A stretch of DNA of 64,000 nucleotides from Hyalangium versicolor (GCF_020103695.1 NZ_JAHXBF010000007.1:62001-126000); one strand, 5' to 3'; positions 1 through 8,571 are shown, counted from the stretch's first letter. A program made the numbers and translations. The notes: generated by a model from the sequence alone, not told the origin.

Positions 1-1
1 C

Positions 2-235
2 CTGCTGAACGCAGCGCGCGGTTGGTACTCCCGCCGGGGCCGCGACACCTTCGTTCTCATGGAGGAGGAAGGGCTCGGCCGCCACATCCCGGCAGTCCCA
101 GCGGGAGACGTGCACGGCGGCGCGCAGCCGTACCTCTGGCTCATCTCCGCTGAGCTCGTCCCCGAGTTTCTGGAGCACATCCACATGCAGACGGCAGGCC
201 GTCTGCCCACCCTCTCAGAAAAGGAGCTGTCATGA
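2..235 (+). CDS. C-terminal end of an unrecognised protein (5' truncated by window)
   Basis: The frame is open from base 2 to a TGA at 233-235 and gives about 77 residues. The stop overlaps the ATG of the next gene (ATGA, 232-235), so the two are translationally coupled and probably one operon. The fragment has aromatic and acidic stretches (VLMEEEGLGRHIP, YLWLISAELVPEFLEHI) and no motif I can assign. Coupling to a diiron oxidase would fit a biosynthetic or modifying enzyme, but that is inference. The start lies outside the window. Confidence 0.6.
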   Translation: MLNAARGWYSRRGRDTFVLMEEEGLGRHIPAVPAGDVHGGAQPYLWLISAELVPEFLEHIHMQTAGRLPTLSEKELS

Positions 236-975
236 CCCTGATGAAAACGATGTACCTACCTCACGTCCTGGAGACCCGGACCCGGTTGGAGACGGAGCCC
301 ACAGTCCAAGCCCTGCTGTCCTCCGACATCTCCCCCGCACTGTTGGAGCGCTTCATGATCGAGTGGTCCGCACGAGGTGCGTACATGACCGAGCCGGTGG
401 AGGGGTGGATCCGCGGTGCGGGCGAGCGCTGCATCGCGCTCGGGATGGAGAAGCTCGGCCAGGGGCTCATCACCCACTCGAAGCACGAGGCCGGACACCA
501 CCTGATGACCATCGAGGACGCGCGGGTGCTGGTACGCCGCTGGAATACGCGCTACGCGCAGCAACTCGACGCGGATGCGCTGATTGCGCAGGCCCCCACG
601 GAGGCGATGCGGGCGTACCGCCAGCTGCATGACGACACCATCGAGAGCGATCTGCCCATCGGCCAGGCGGCCATCGAGTACGAGGTGGGCTACCTCGCGG
701 TGGAGCTGGTGCCGCGAATCCTCTCGCAGGTGACGCGAGTGCTCGGACGCGAGTCCATGGAGCAGCTCTCCTTCCTCAAGGAGCATGCCGCGGTGGACGT
801 CGGACACACGGCGCTCAACGAGCGGATGATGGAGGAGGCGCTGGTGCCTCAGCCCGAAAGGGCACGCCGGTTGGCGGCCATCGGCGCCAAGGGGCTGGAC
901 TGCTACCTACGCTTCCTCGGGGATTGCCTGAACGCATCTCGAGGCAACTGGACCCTGGTGAGCGCGGCGGCCTGA
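232..975 (+). CDS. Haem-oxygenase-like diiron oxidase (HDO) family protein
   Basis: This 247-residue all-helical protein resembles the TENA/haem-oxygenase-like 'iron-containing redox enzyme' group. Likely metal ligands are E86 and H89 in KHEAGHH and the pattern H185-x3-D189-x2-H192 in EHAAVDVGH, with E151 in a central helix. HDO enzymes use a labile diiron centre and O2 for N-oxygenation, desaturation or C-C cleavage of small substrates. The substrate here cannot be read from the sequence. The start ATG overlaps the stop of the upstream gene. The length is normal for a single-domain HDO. Family assignment is good; function is open. Confidence 0.75.
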   Translation: MTLMKTMYLPHVLETRTRLETEPTVQALLSSDISPALLERFMIEWSARGAYMTEPVEGWIRGAGERCIALGMEKLGQGLITHSKHEAGHHLMTIEDARVLVRRWNTRYAQQLDADALIAQAPTEAMRAYRQLHDDTIESDLPIGQAAIEYEVGYLAVELVPRILSQVTRVLGRESMEQLSFLKEHAAVDVGHTALNERMMEEALVPQPERARRLAAIGAKGLDCYLRFLGDCLNASRGNWTLVSAAA

Positions 976-979
976 GCGC

Positions 980-1420
980 TCACCCCTGCCCCGTTGCCCC
1001 CTGGGGCTGAATGGGGGCTCGGGACCGTCGCCCCCAGAAGACGAAGAGCGAGAGCGCGACGAGCAGGAAGTTGAAGGGGGTATTCGCGGCCTCGCCTCGC
1101 GAGAAGTGGAAGACAATCGCGGAGACCTGGAGCGCCGCGCAGCCCAGCGCGGCGAGGACAGTCAGGCCCGGCTTGATGCGCGTGAGCGAGGGCAGGACGA
1201 TGCCGAGCCCTCCACACAGATCGATCACTCCAGTCGCGTACAGGAACCCTGCTGGGACCTGTCCTGCCCACGGGATCACCGCCGCGAGCTTCGGGACCGG
1301 AGTCAGGAGCTTCCAGAACCCTGTGCCGACAAAGACGATGGCCAGGAGCACTTGGACGACCCACAGGCTGATGGGAAGAGCATTGGACGGACTCGCGCTG
1401 CCGCCGATCGGAGCACTCAT
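980..1420 (-). CDS. DoxX-like integral membrane protein
   Basis: This is a 146-residue protein with four predicted membrane helices: roughly 18-38, 58-80 (ATGVIDLCGGLGIVLPSL), 87-107 and 115-132. The pattern IVFVGTGFWKL followed by a Gly-rich second helix is typical of DoxX/DoxX-like proteins, small membrane proteins linked in some bacteria to redox or thiol stress. It is divergent from an HxlR regulator with only 83 bp between them, a very common pairing, so it is probably that regulator's target. A short inverted repeat GGGTA-N2-TACCC lies directly upstream of the start. Confidence 0.8.
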   Translation of the reverse strand: MSAPIGGSASPSNALPISLWVVQVLLAIVFVGTGFWKLLTPVPKLAAVIPWAGQVPAGFLYATGVIDLCGGLGIVLPSLTRIKPGLTVLAALGCAALQVSAIVFHFSRGEAANTPFNFLLVALSLFVFWGRRSRAPIQPQGATGQG

Positions 1421-1503
1421 GGGTAGTTACCCTTTTGTTCCTGGTGACGGATAGTGACCTGGGATGTCTCGCATACCGTGCGGATGCCGGACAAGGAGGC
1501 ACA
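1421..1503. promoter_or_regulatory. Divergent doxX-like/hxlR intergenic region with candidate operator
   Basis: These 83 bp must hold both divergent promoters. Two motifs are visible: GGGTA-N2-TACCC at 1421-1432 next to the DoxX start, and two GTGAC copies about 11 bp apart near 1443-1459. HxlR regulators often bind their own divergent promoter, so these are candidate operator parts. The AAGGAGG at 1493-1499 is the ribosome-binding site of the regulator. Confidence 0.35.
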
Positions 1504-1893
1504 TTGAAGTCACTAGGGAACGGAAAGATGACCGGGCGCTTCGACGACGACTGCGTCGCGACGCGTGAGATCCTCAGCCTGGTCGGGGACAAGTGGAGCG
1601 TGATGGTCACCGTCAACCTCGGGCAAGGCACGATGCGCTTCAACGATCTGAAGCGTGCCATCGAAGGGATCTCTCAGCGCATGCTGACCCTCACGCTGCG
1701 CGGCCTGGAGCGAGACGGGCTCGTGAAGCGGACCGTCTTTCCGACGACTCCACCGCGCGTGGACTACGAACTCACGCGGCTCGGACAGACGCTGCTCGAA
1801 CCGGTGAGCGAGCTCGCCGCCTGGGCGCAAAGCCACAAGCCCGAGATCCAGCGAGCCCGCGAGGCCTTCGAACGCGCTGCCAAGTCGAAGTGA
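1504..1893 (+). CDS. HxlR-family winged-helix transcriptional regulator
   Basis: This HxlR/MarR-like winged-helix protein has 129 residues. The start is set at TTG 1504 because AAGGAGG lies 4 bp upstream; an ATG further upstream at 1435 has no such site. The HxlR hallmarks are present: an N-terminal Cys in DDDCVATREILSLVGDKW, then MRFNDLKRAIEGISQRMLT as the recognition helix region, and the wing DGLVKRTVFPTTPPRVDYELT. HxlR proteins bind DNA as dimers and often sense reactive electrophiles through the N-terminal Cys. It is divergent from the DoxX-like gene, which it probably controls together with itself. Confidence 0.88.
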   Translation: MKSLGNGKMTGRFDDDCVATREILSLVGDKWSVMVTVNLGQGTMRFNDLKRAIEGISQRMLTLTLRGLERDGLVKRTVFPTTPPRVDYELTRLGQTLLEPVSELAAWAQSHKPEIQRAREAFERAAKSK

Positions 1894-1897
1894 ACGC

Positions 1898-2281
1898 CTA
1901 CGCCGAGAGCACCTGCAGGATCGCGGTCATCTGGGGCCGGGAGAGGACCTTCGTCTTGACGAGCCTCTGCAGGAGCCCCCCGAACTGCTCCAGGGACAGC
2001 GGCTTCCCTCCCACCCAGTGGAAGTGGGTGTTGTGCGTCTTGGTGGACTCTGAATCGCGGCCCATGAGACGGCCCATCTCACTGTGGATGTCCTCATGGT
2101 CCGACGGATCCTTGTTGGCCAGGCCGTACGCCTGCTCCTCCATCTTGATCACCGCGGCGTAGTGATCGTAGGTGGCCGAGTCCGGACTGTAGAGGCTGAT
2201 CGCAGTCACGGACCCCGCATGATGGCTGATGACGATGCACGCCTGTTTGCCGCTATAGGAAAGAAGGACTCCGTGGACCAT
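1898..2281 (-). CDS. Hypothetical protein, 127 aa
   Basis: The protein has no recognised family. The start is supported by AGGAG eight bases upstream of the ATG. It is soluble and His/Asp-rich in the middle (DPSDHEDIHSEMGRL, THNTHFHWVGG), with a possible beta-rich N-terminal half (GVLLSYSGKQACIVISHH) and a helical C-terminus. It is convergent with the HxlR gene, 4 bp apart. It has no signal peptide or membrane segment. It may be a lineage-specific orphan. Confidence 0.6.
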   Translation of the reverse strand: MVHGVLLSYSGKQACIVISHHAGSVTAISLYSPDSATYDHYAAVIKMEEQAYGLANKDPSDHEDIHSEMGRLMGRDSESTKTHNTHFHWVGGKPLSLEQFGGLLQRLVKTKVLSRPQMTAILQVLSA

Positions 2282-2407
2282 GTCCGTGACTCCTGAGGTG
2301 TGTTCGGTGGGGCACCCGGGCAGGTGCCAGGATCAGGCGATCCCTTCCTCTAGACGCGAGGCGACGGCGCCTGTGAAACGAGGACGTCACCCATCGCGCG
2401 CACGCGC

Positions 2408-4450
2408 TCAGCCGCCTTCGGCGAGGAACTTCCGGACAAGCTCAGGCGACTCGCGCGAGTAGAGGAGGCTGGGCGTGTGAGGCGCTCGGCAGGGAGTGGG
2501 GAGCGCCTCGACGCTCTTGCGCTCGAGACGTGCCCGCAGGGCCGCGACGGCGCAGCGTCCCATCTGACGCGGAGACTGCCCACTGACAGCCAGGAGCGGG
2601 GATGGCGTCTCGGACGAGAGCAGCATCCGCGCGAGCCTGGGGCTGATGTCGATCCCCAGGACCACGAGCTCCTCGCGGCGCGGAGAGACGAGCACAGCAT
2701 CCACCAAGGCCTCCGTCCCCGTCCCGTTCGCGGACCACAGCACCTCCACGCTCGGGTGCGCGGCGACCTCCGCCGCGGCAGGCGGCGCGTTCTCGGGCGT
2801 CCAGCCTCCGCGCAGGGCCCCCACGCTCCACGAGATGCCTTCCTGCTCCAGGGCGCTCCGCAAGCCCATGTACCGGAGGTAGCAGTTCTCGTTATCACCG
2901 CAGTGGAGGATCCCCAGCCGCACCTCCTGATCGCGCCGGCCTCGGGCGGAGAGCCACTTCACGAGCGCCTCCCCTGAGCGCCGGCCGAGCTCGAGCTGAT
3001 CGCTCTGGAAGTTCCCAGAGACGTAGCGCATCGCGTCCTCGCCCACGCACCGGTCGTAGCAGGCGATCGCGATACCTTCCTGGTACGCGGCCTGGAGGGC
3101 CGCCGCGGAGGCCATGGGGTGGCGCGGCGCGATCGCGAGCGCTTCCACGCCTCGCGAGACGAGCTCCTCCACGCACTGCCGTTCCCGCGCGATCACATCC
3201 GAGCCGCCGTCCGTCTCGCAGGTCTCTATGACCGGGTCTCCCCCGTCAGCCGCCAACCCCTCCTTCATGCCCGTGAGGATGTCCTGGAAGAAGGTGTCCT
3301 GGGCGCCGTCTCGGATGAGCCCGAAGCGGGGGCGCTCCTGGCTCTTCACGAGCGGGGGAGCGCCGCTCCAGCCACGCACGCTCTGGAGCTGATCGCTCGC
3401 CGACAGCTGAACGCCGTCGAGCCGGGCCTGGGTGAGGTTGAGGCCGATGGTGCCCGCGCGTCGCAGATCCGCCCTCCGCAGCGCCGCGCGCGAGAGGTCC
3501 GCCTGAAAGAGGTCCGCGCCTCGGAGGTCCGCCCGGCTGAGATTGGCGCCGATCACGCGGGCACGGCTGAGGTGGGTGCCCCTCAACGAGGTCCACACGA
3601 GGTCCGCCTCTGAGAGGTTCGCGGCGTAGAGGTCGGCGGAGTCGAGAATGGCGCGATCCAGGCGGGCCCTCGCCAGAGAGGCTCCGCGGAGCAGCGCGCC
3701 CTCCAGGTTGGCACCCTCCAGGTTGGCGCCCTCCAGGTTGGCGCCGCGCAGATCGACCCCTCGGAGGTCCGCCTCCTGGAGGAGGGTCTTCTCGAGGTTC
3801 GCCCCGGCGAGCCTGGCGCCGCGCAGGTTCGCGCCTCGGAGGTTGGCGCGCGCGAGCCGGGCATGGGACAGGTCGAACCCCTCCTCGGAGAAGAGTACCG
3901 GAGGGAATTGCCGAAGGGCGGCCAGGGCAAAGCGAAGACGGCGACAGGGCCCCAGGTCGATCCCCGTCAACTCCGCCTCCTCCGCCTCCAGGCCCGGCCA
4001 CCCCTCGCACTCCTGGGCCAGGAGTTGGAGGTTGCGGATCCGAGTGGTGCTGTACCGAGAGCCCGCGCTTTCGGCTGCCTCGCTCCGCAGCGCGCGGATG
4101 CGCTGCTGGTATCGGTTCGGCGCATCCAGGAAGTAGGAGACGGTCGCGACCAGGATCGTGAGCTGGCCGATCAGCGCGGAGAGTTGAAAGAGGGACAACT
4201 GCCGCATCCAGTCGATGGTGACCTTGAGCCGGCGCTCCAACCCTCCCAGGACACGGGAGAGGTTCCGCAACAGCCACACCCGCGACCACATCGTCTCGTC
4301 TTGCGCCAGCAGCAGCCGGCGGTAGCCCTCCACGGGCAGGTCGAGGCGCTGCGCCTCCTCCAGCTGGGCATACTCGCGCTCGAGCGGATCCCCGATGGCG
4401 CTCACGCGCTGCAGGCTCTCACGGAGCTGCTCTCGGGCCGGGAGGCTCAT
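2408..4450 (-). CDS. Membrane-anchored pentapeptide-repeat / RbsB-like sugar-binding fusion protein
   Basis: The 680-residue protein has three parts. Residues 1-125 are helical with one membrane segment at about 87-108. Residues 191-345 are some 30 pentapeptide repeats (A[N/D]LxxA type), forming a right-handed quadrilateral beta-helix. Residues 374-660 look like a type I periplasmic binding fold of the ribose/galactose class (RFGLIRDGAQDTFFQDILTGMKEGL, VEALAIAP, YVSGNFQSDQLELG, WSANGTGTEALVDA). Such domains bind pentoses or ribosides. There is no signal peptide, so the side of the membrane is unclear. The ATG overlaps the stop of the upstream nucleoside hydrolase (ATGA), so the two are co-translated. 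A sensing role for a nucleoside-derived sugar is inference. Confidence 0.82.
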   Translation of the reverse strand: MSLPAREQLRESLQRVSAIGDPLEREYAQLEEAQRLDLPVEGYRRLLLAQDETMWSRVWLLRNLSRVLGGLERRLKVTIDWMRQLSLFQLSALIGQLTILVATVSYFLDAPNRYQQRIRALRSEAAESAGSRYSTTRIRNLQLLAQECEGWPGLEAEEAELTGIDLGPCRRLRFALAALRQFPPVLFSEEGFDLSHARLARANLRGANLRGARLAGANLEKTLLQEADLRGVDLRGANLEGANLEGANLEGALLRGASLARARLDRAILDSADLYAANLSEADLVWTSLRGTHLSRARVIGANLSRADLRGADLFQADLSRAALRRADLRRAGTIGLNLTQARLDGVQLSASDQLQSVRGWSGAPPLVKSQERPRFGLIRDGAQDTFFQDILTGMKEGLAADGGDPVIETCETDGGSDVIARERQCVEELVSRGVEALAIAPRHPMASAAALQAAYQEGIAIACYDRCVGEDAMRYVSGNFQSDQLELGRRSGEALVKWLSARGRRDQEVRLGILHCGDNENCYLRYMGLRSALEQEGISWSVGALRGGWTPENAPPAAAEVAAHPSVEVLWSANGTGTEALVDAVLVSPRREELVVLGIDISPRLARMLLSSETPSPLLAVSGQSPRQMGRCAVAALRARLERKSVEALPTPCRAPHTPSLLYSRESPELVRKFLAEGG
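3696..3740 (-). repeat. Three tandem 15-bp repeats inside the pentapeptide region
   Basis: Three near-identical 15-bp units (3696-3710, 3711-3725, 3726-3740; one base differs in the middle copy) encode consecutive NLEGA pentapeptides. The near identity at DNA level suggests recent slippage expansion, so repeat number may vary between strains. Confidence 0.8.
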
Positions 4451-5385
4451 CGCGCCAGACGCCGTTGGATGAAGTCGATCACCTGCCCTGCGTTCACGTC
4501 CGTGCAGATCTTCGGGACGTGCCTTGCCACGCGCAGCGACTCCGGGGGGAGAGGCTTCATCACCGTGCGCCCGGCCTCGCGCCCCTCGAGCGTCACCGCC
4601 ACGAGGGCCTCCTCGTACTGGAAGAGGGTGGGATCCAGCACGCAGACGATGGCCGTGGGATCATGGGCGTAGAGGCCCACGAGGCCGTACCGCCGCAGGT
4701 GAAAGTCTTCGTAGACGCGGGTGATGCGCCAGATGAACTCTCCGAGGCGATGGGGGGGCTGCCGAAGCCTCTGGAGGTGATCCGGCGTCAGCACCACCCG
4801 GGTCGTGACATCGAGCCCGACGAGGGTCAGTGGCCAGTCCTGCGACAGCACGCGCGACGCGGCGACGGGATCATTGAAGATGTTGGCCTCCGCGGTGCCC
4901 GAGATGTTCCCCTGGACGCGGAACGCTCCCCCCATGACCACCACCTGCGCCACGGCCGTGCTCAGCCGCGGCTCCAGTTCCAGGGCCAGAGCGAGGTTGG
5001 TGAGGGGCCCCAGGGTGACGAGGGTGATCTCTCCCGGGGAGTCCATCACCGTCCGCGCGATGAATTCTGGCGCGGAGGCTCGGAGAGGGGCAGTAAGGGG
5101 CGCGGGGATGAGAACGTTCCCCAGTCCGTTCTCGCCATGGACGTGCGTGGCGGGAGTCCGGCATGCCCCGTTCACGGGGGTGCGCGCTCCCCGCGCCACC
5201 GGGATCTCCGGGTGCCCGGAGAACTCGAGCAGGTAGAGCGCGTTCAGCGTCGCGGCCCCCGTCTCGATATTGCCGAACGTGGTCGTGATGCCGACCACCT
5301 CAGCCTCCGGCGAGCCGAGGGCCAGGAACAGCGCGAGGGCGTCGTCGACGCCGGGATCCGTATCGATGAGAAGCTTTCTGGGCAT
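4447..5385 (-). CDS. Inosine/uridine-preferring nucleoside hydrolase
   Basis: This 312-residue protein of the IunH/RihA family hydrolyses the N-glycosidic bond of ribonucleosides to give ribose and base. The Ca2+/ribose-binding motif DTDPGVDDA is at residues 8-16. LGPLTNLALAL and the C-terminal AHDPTAIVCVL supply other active-site positions. The length is normal for the family. No signal peptide, so it is cytosolic. It is first in a two-gene operon: its stop overlaps the start of the sugar-binding/pentapeptide fusion. The start codon lacks a strong ribosome-binding site. Base preference cannot be read from the sequence. Confidence 0.92.
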   Translation of the reverse strand: MPRKLLIDTDPGVDDALALFLALGSPEAEVVGITTTFGNIETGAATLNALYLLEFSGHPEIPVARGARTPVNGACRTPATHVHGENGLGNVLIPAPLTAPLRASAPEFIARTVMDSPGEITLVTLGPLTNLALALELEPRLSTAVAQVVVMGGAFRVQGNISGTAEANIFNDPVAASRVLSQDWPLTLVGLDVTTRVVLTPDHLQRLRQPPHRLGEFIWRITRVYEDFHLRRYGLVGLYAHDPTAIVCVLDPTLFQYEEALVAVTLEGREAGRTVMKPLPPESLRVARHVPKICTDVNAGQVIDFIQRRLAR

Positions 5386-5583
5386 GACATCTGGCTAGAC
5401 GACAGAGCCGGTGGGGCCGTGATTGGAGCGGCCCGGCTCGGGTTGATGTTCACGGCTGGTGCCGACGAACGTCAGAAGAGATGAGGCGAGCCGCTTGGAA
5501 GCGCCGGGCTGGTTCCCGTCGGGGACATGGGCTCCGCCTCGCTCAGGAGCATGCGCGGCGCGCATGCATCAGGAGGCCTGGAG

Positions 5584-7116
5584 ATGAACCTCGAGTTGCT
5601 CCTTGCTCATGCCGATGACCATCGGCCCACCGCACCAGAGGGGCTCCCCGTGGAGTCCGCAGCGAACGAGCCGTGTCCCGCCCAGGGCACAGAGCCGCTC
5701 CACCCTTGGGAGCCGGACGGGGATCCCAACGATCTGTCCCTGCAGCGGTGGGGTGTCATCGCCCCGGAAGGCCCGCGCGGCGAGCGGCTGCTGGCGCTGA
5801 TCCAGCCGCTGATGGAGCTGCGCCAGGCCGACCAGGGCGGAGCGCCCGTCCGGATCCATCGTGCCCCCTCCAGCCTTGGTGACGCGGAGGCCGTTGCATG
5901 GAAGAGGCGTGCGCTCGAGCACGAGGCATTCCCCCAGACCGAGCAGCCCCGGTATCTGCTCCTGCTTGGGGACTTCGACGAGCTGTCCTTCGAGCTGCAG
6001 CGGGTGCTGGCGAGCGACTCGTTCTTGGGGCGCCTGGCCTTCCGCGACGACGCGGGCTTCGAGGCTTACGTGGCCAAGGTGCTGCGCTGGGAGCGCGCGC
6101 CCTCCCCACCCGCGCGGGGGCGCGCCGTGTTCCACACCGTCCACGATGGGACCGCAGCCACGCTCCTCGGCTATAGCACTCTGGTGGCGCCCATCATCTC
6201 CCGGTGCAGAGAGCAGCTGATGGTGGGCGCGAGCCCCGCCCAGGAGATCCTGGAAATCGGCGACCCGATTGACTGGAGCCCACAACGGTTTCTCGCTACG
6301 GCCCGAATGGAGGCGCCCAGCCTCCTGTTCACGCTCAGCCACGGCCTGGGAGCGCCGCGAGCCGGTTGGAGCTCCCGCGACGCGCAGCGGCACCTGCAGG
6401 GGACGATGTGCCTGGGTGGCCGTCAGCACCTGGAGCCTGGAGACCTGGCGCGAGGCCCCTTCCTGCCGGGCGGCATCTGGTTCTACTTCGCCGGCTTCGG
6501 GGTGGGCACTCCCGCCGCGAGCGCCTTCCACCCATGGCTCAGGCGCCTGCACGCGACGGGCAGCCAGGCGGGACAGCTGGAGGCCATCCTCGCCTCGCTG
6601 CCGCGCGAAGGAGAGCGGCCCTTCGTGTCCGCACTTCCGCAGGCGGCGCTGGCGAACCCGGACGGACCTCTGGCAGTGCTGGGGCCCATGGAACTCGCGT
6701 GGAGCCATGGCTTCCAGGAGCCAGACAGTTCCTTCAGTCGCGTCGCGAGCTTCCTCTCCGTCTTCCGAGCGATGCTCGCCGGCAAGCGCGTGGGGATCGG
6801 CCTGGGGGCGCTGCTGCGTGCCTTCACCGAGACGAACCTCGAGCTGGCCCGGCTCTCCTCCTTCGCGGACCGCGTGCGGCGCGCCCAGCTCTGGATGCTC
6901 CGCCAGGAGCTGGGGGCCTACATCCTCCTGGGGGATCCGGCGACCCGCCTGCCGCTCGAGAGGCGCGCGGGCGGGAGGAGATGTACAACCACGCGCGCCA
7001 TGGGGGATGAGGATCCACCAAGGGCGGAACACTTCAGTCCTCCAGGTAGGCATAGAGCTGCTGTCGCAGAAGGTCGCGGGCCTTCTGGATCCGCTTGCGC
7101 ACGTTGGCCTGGCTGA
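5584..7116 (+). CDS. CHAT/caspase-like (C25/C14-type) protein lacking the catalytic Cys
   Basis: This 510-residue protein starts at ATG 5584, which has AGGAGG seven bases upstream. The second half resembles CHAT/gingipain-type caspase-like folds. LLFTLSHGLG gives the His at 253, a following strand reads WFYFAGFGVGTPAAS, and the domain ends with AYILLGDPATRLPL, the usual closing motif. In active relatives the residue after FYFA is Cys (ACFGAG-like). Here it is Gly304 (codon GGC), one base from TGC. That predicts an inactive or purely structural domain. The last ~28 codons overlap the convergent sigma factor gene. It sits at the head of an accessory island. The alignment of the cysteine position is by eye. 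Confidence 0.65.
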   Translation: MNLELLLAHADDHRPTAPEGLPVESAANEPCPAQGTEPLHPWEPDGDPNDLSLQRWGVIAPEGPRGERLLALIQPLMELRQADQGGAPVRIHRAPSSLGDAEAVAWKRRALEHEAFPQTEQPRYLLLLGDFDELSFELQRVLASDSFLGRLAFRDDAGFEAYVAKVLRWERAPSPPARGRAVFHTVHDGTAATLLGYSTLVAPIISRCREQLMVGASPAQEILEIGDPIDWSPQRFLATARMEAPSLLFTLSHGLGAPRAGWSSRDAQRHLQGTMCLGGRQHLEPGDLARGPFLPGGIWFYFAGFGVGTPAASAFHPWLRRLHATGSQAGQLEAILASLPREGERPFVSALPQAALANPDGPLAVLGPMELAWSHGFQEPDSSFSRVASFLSVFRAMLAGKRVGIGLGALLRAFTETNLELARLSSFADRVRRAQLWMLRQELGAYILLGDPATRLPLERRAGGRRCTTTRAMGDEDPPRAEHFSPPGRHRAAVAEGRGPSGSACARWPG

Positions 7117-7813
7117 CGCCCAGGTTGTCCGCGACCTGCGGGTAGGGGAGATGCTTGAGGATGTGCTGGTCCGCGGCTTCCTGGAGCAGGGGCGGCAGCG
7201 ATTTGATCAGCATGCGGGCGACCTGCCAGAGTTCGTGCTCCAGCAGCTGCTCCTCGGGAGTGAGCGTGTCGGAGGAGAGAGAGTTCACCTCCTCGTCACA
7301 CGCCTGTTCTTCCAGGAACAACCGGCTGTAGCGCCGCCGCCGGCGCTGCACGTCCACGCAGTGGTTGATGGCCACCTGAACGAGCCAGGCGCGCAGGTTC
7401 AGGATCCGATCGTAGGTCCCAGGCAGCTTCTCGAACACGGTGACGGAAATGCTCGCCAGCGCATCCTCGGCATCCGCCTCGTCCCCCAGCTTTCGAAGGC
7501 ACACCATGAAGAGGTGCTCCGCATGGTGCCGCCACACCTCCTCGAAGAGCGCCTGGGCGCTTTGGGCCTCCGTCTCTCGATGGGTGGCAATGACGTCTGG
7601 GGCAGTCTCGACTGCGGATTGCCTGTACTCTTCCTCTTTCAAAGAATCAGTCAGCCGCAATGGTGATCGCGATCCTCCGGAGGCTTGATCGAACGGAGGG
7701 GAGGCGCTGTGAACGCGCACTGACTGGTCGCTAGAGATTCCCCCTCTCGACAGGGCGCAGGAAGCCGAGGCTGGAAGAGGAATTTCCGGGCATCCGCACG
7801 CCCGGAGCTCCAT
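7034..7813 (-). CDS. ECF-type RNA polymerase sigma factor
   Basis: Sigma region 2 lies at about 85-150 (LFEEVWRHHAEHLFMVCLRKLGDEADAEDAL..., RAWLVQVAINHCVDVQRR) and region 4 at about 195-255 (LPPLLQEAADQHILKHLPYPQVADNLGVSQANVRKRIQKARDLL as helix-turn-helix). The two-region layout is that of ECF sigma factors. The N-terminal ~70 residues are not conserved-looking, so the true start may be well inside (below about 7665); no good ribosome-binding site decides it. It faces the CHAT-like gene tail-to-tail and is divergent from the 7914 gene, so it may control the island. No anti-sigma factor is recognisable next to it. Confidence 0.82.
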   Translation of the reverse strand: MELRACGCPEIPLPASASCALSRGGISSDQSVRVHSASPPFDQASGGSRSPLRLTDSLKEEEYRQSAVETAPDVIATHRETEAQSAQALFEEVWRHHAEHLFMVCLRKLGDEADAEDALASISVTVFEKLPGTYDRILNLRAWLVQVAINHCVDVQRRRRRYSRLFLEEQACDEEVNSLSSDTLTPEEQLLEHELWQVARMLIKSLPPLLQEAADQHILKHLPYPQVADNLGVSQANVRKRIQKARDLLRQQLYAYLED

Positions 7814-7913
7814 GGACGTTCACGGCGGTGAGCGCTGCATCGTCATCAAGGCCGGAAGGCAAAGGCACGCCCTCCGAAGTGATCACCAACCGGTGCCTCG
7901 AACGAGAGATGCA

Positions 7914-8549
7914 ATGAGCAACGACATCTACATCAAGGTCAGCAACAAGGATGCGGGCAAGCAGTACATCCTGGTCTTCCAGAAGCCGGACACGAACCTC
8001 AACGAGATGTACGACACCCTCTTCCCCGTGGCCTGGAAGGTGTTGCCGCTGAACAGCGGGGGTGAGCAGAGCATCACGTACCCCGTGCAGCTCGAGATCA
8101 TGGTGAAGGAGAGCACCGCCTCTTACGATGCGCGGGCGCGCGGCACCATCCAGGAGACGCCGGTGGGCCAGATGTGGCGCTTCACCAACGATGGGGACTT
8201 CAACGTCCTGGAGAAGGCCCCGGCCGCCACGGTGGACGGGCTGATGGGCTGCCGCAACGAGGCCCCGCAGCTCATCGACATCGGCCTGGCCAAGAGCGGC
8301 ACGCCGCTGGTCGTGAAGCGCCGCATCGCCCAGGGGGACCAGGCGAACTTCAAGCTGACCCCGAAGCTGTACTTCGCCTACGTCACGGACATCCAGGCCG
8401 GTGAGCTGATCAAGTCCGACGTGTCCTCCTCCAAGCTCTTCGAGCTGGACCTGACCAACCTGAAGGCGGTGGACATCGAGCTGTCCATCGCGGACCAGAA
8501 CACGGGGAAGAAGCAGTGGACGGCGCGCAACCGGCGGTCGGCCAGCTAG
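7914..8549 (+). CDS. Hypothetical protein, paralogue of the 10631 gene product
   Basis: This 211-residue soluble protein starts at ATG 7914. No known family. It opens with a beta-strand pair (DIYIKVSNKDAGKQYILVFQKP) and continues as a probable beta-sandwich. The product of the gene at 10631 begins alike (KFRIKNDTNGPRRLVLFQQD) and shares spacing through MWRF/CWEI and the C-terminal VDIELSIAD/VDVHMARIV strands, so the two look like divergent paralogues. It is divergent from the sigma gene and followed by a strong hairpin terminator. No signal peptide. Function unknown. Confidence 0.7.
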   Translation: MSNDIYIKVSNKDAGKQYILVFQKPDTNLNEMYDTLFPVAWKVLPLNSGGEQSITYPVQLEIMVKESTASYDARARGTIQETPVGQMWRFTNDGDFNVLEKAPAATVDGLMGCRNEAPQLIDIGLAKSGTPLVVKRRIAQGDQANFKLTPKLYFAYVTDIQAGELIKSDVSSSKLFELDLTNLKAVDIELSIADQNTGKKQWTARNRRSAS

Positions 8550-8571
8550 GCTGAGCACTGTGCTCGGTGGC

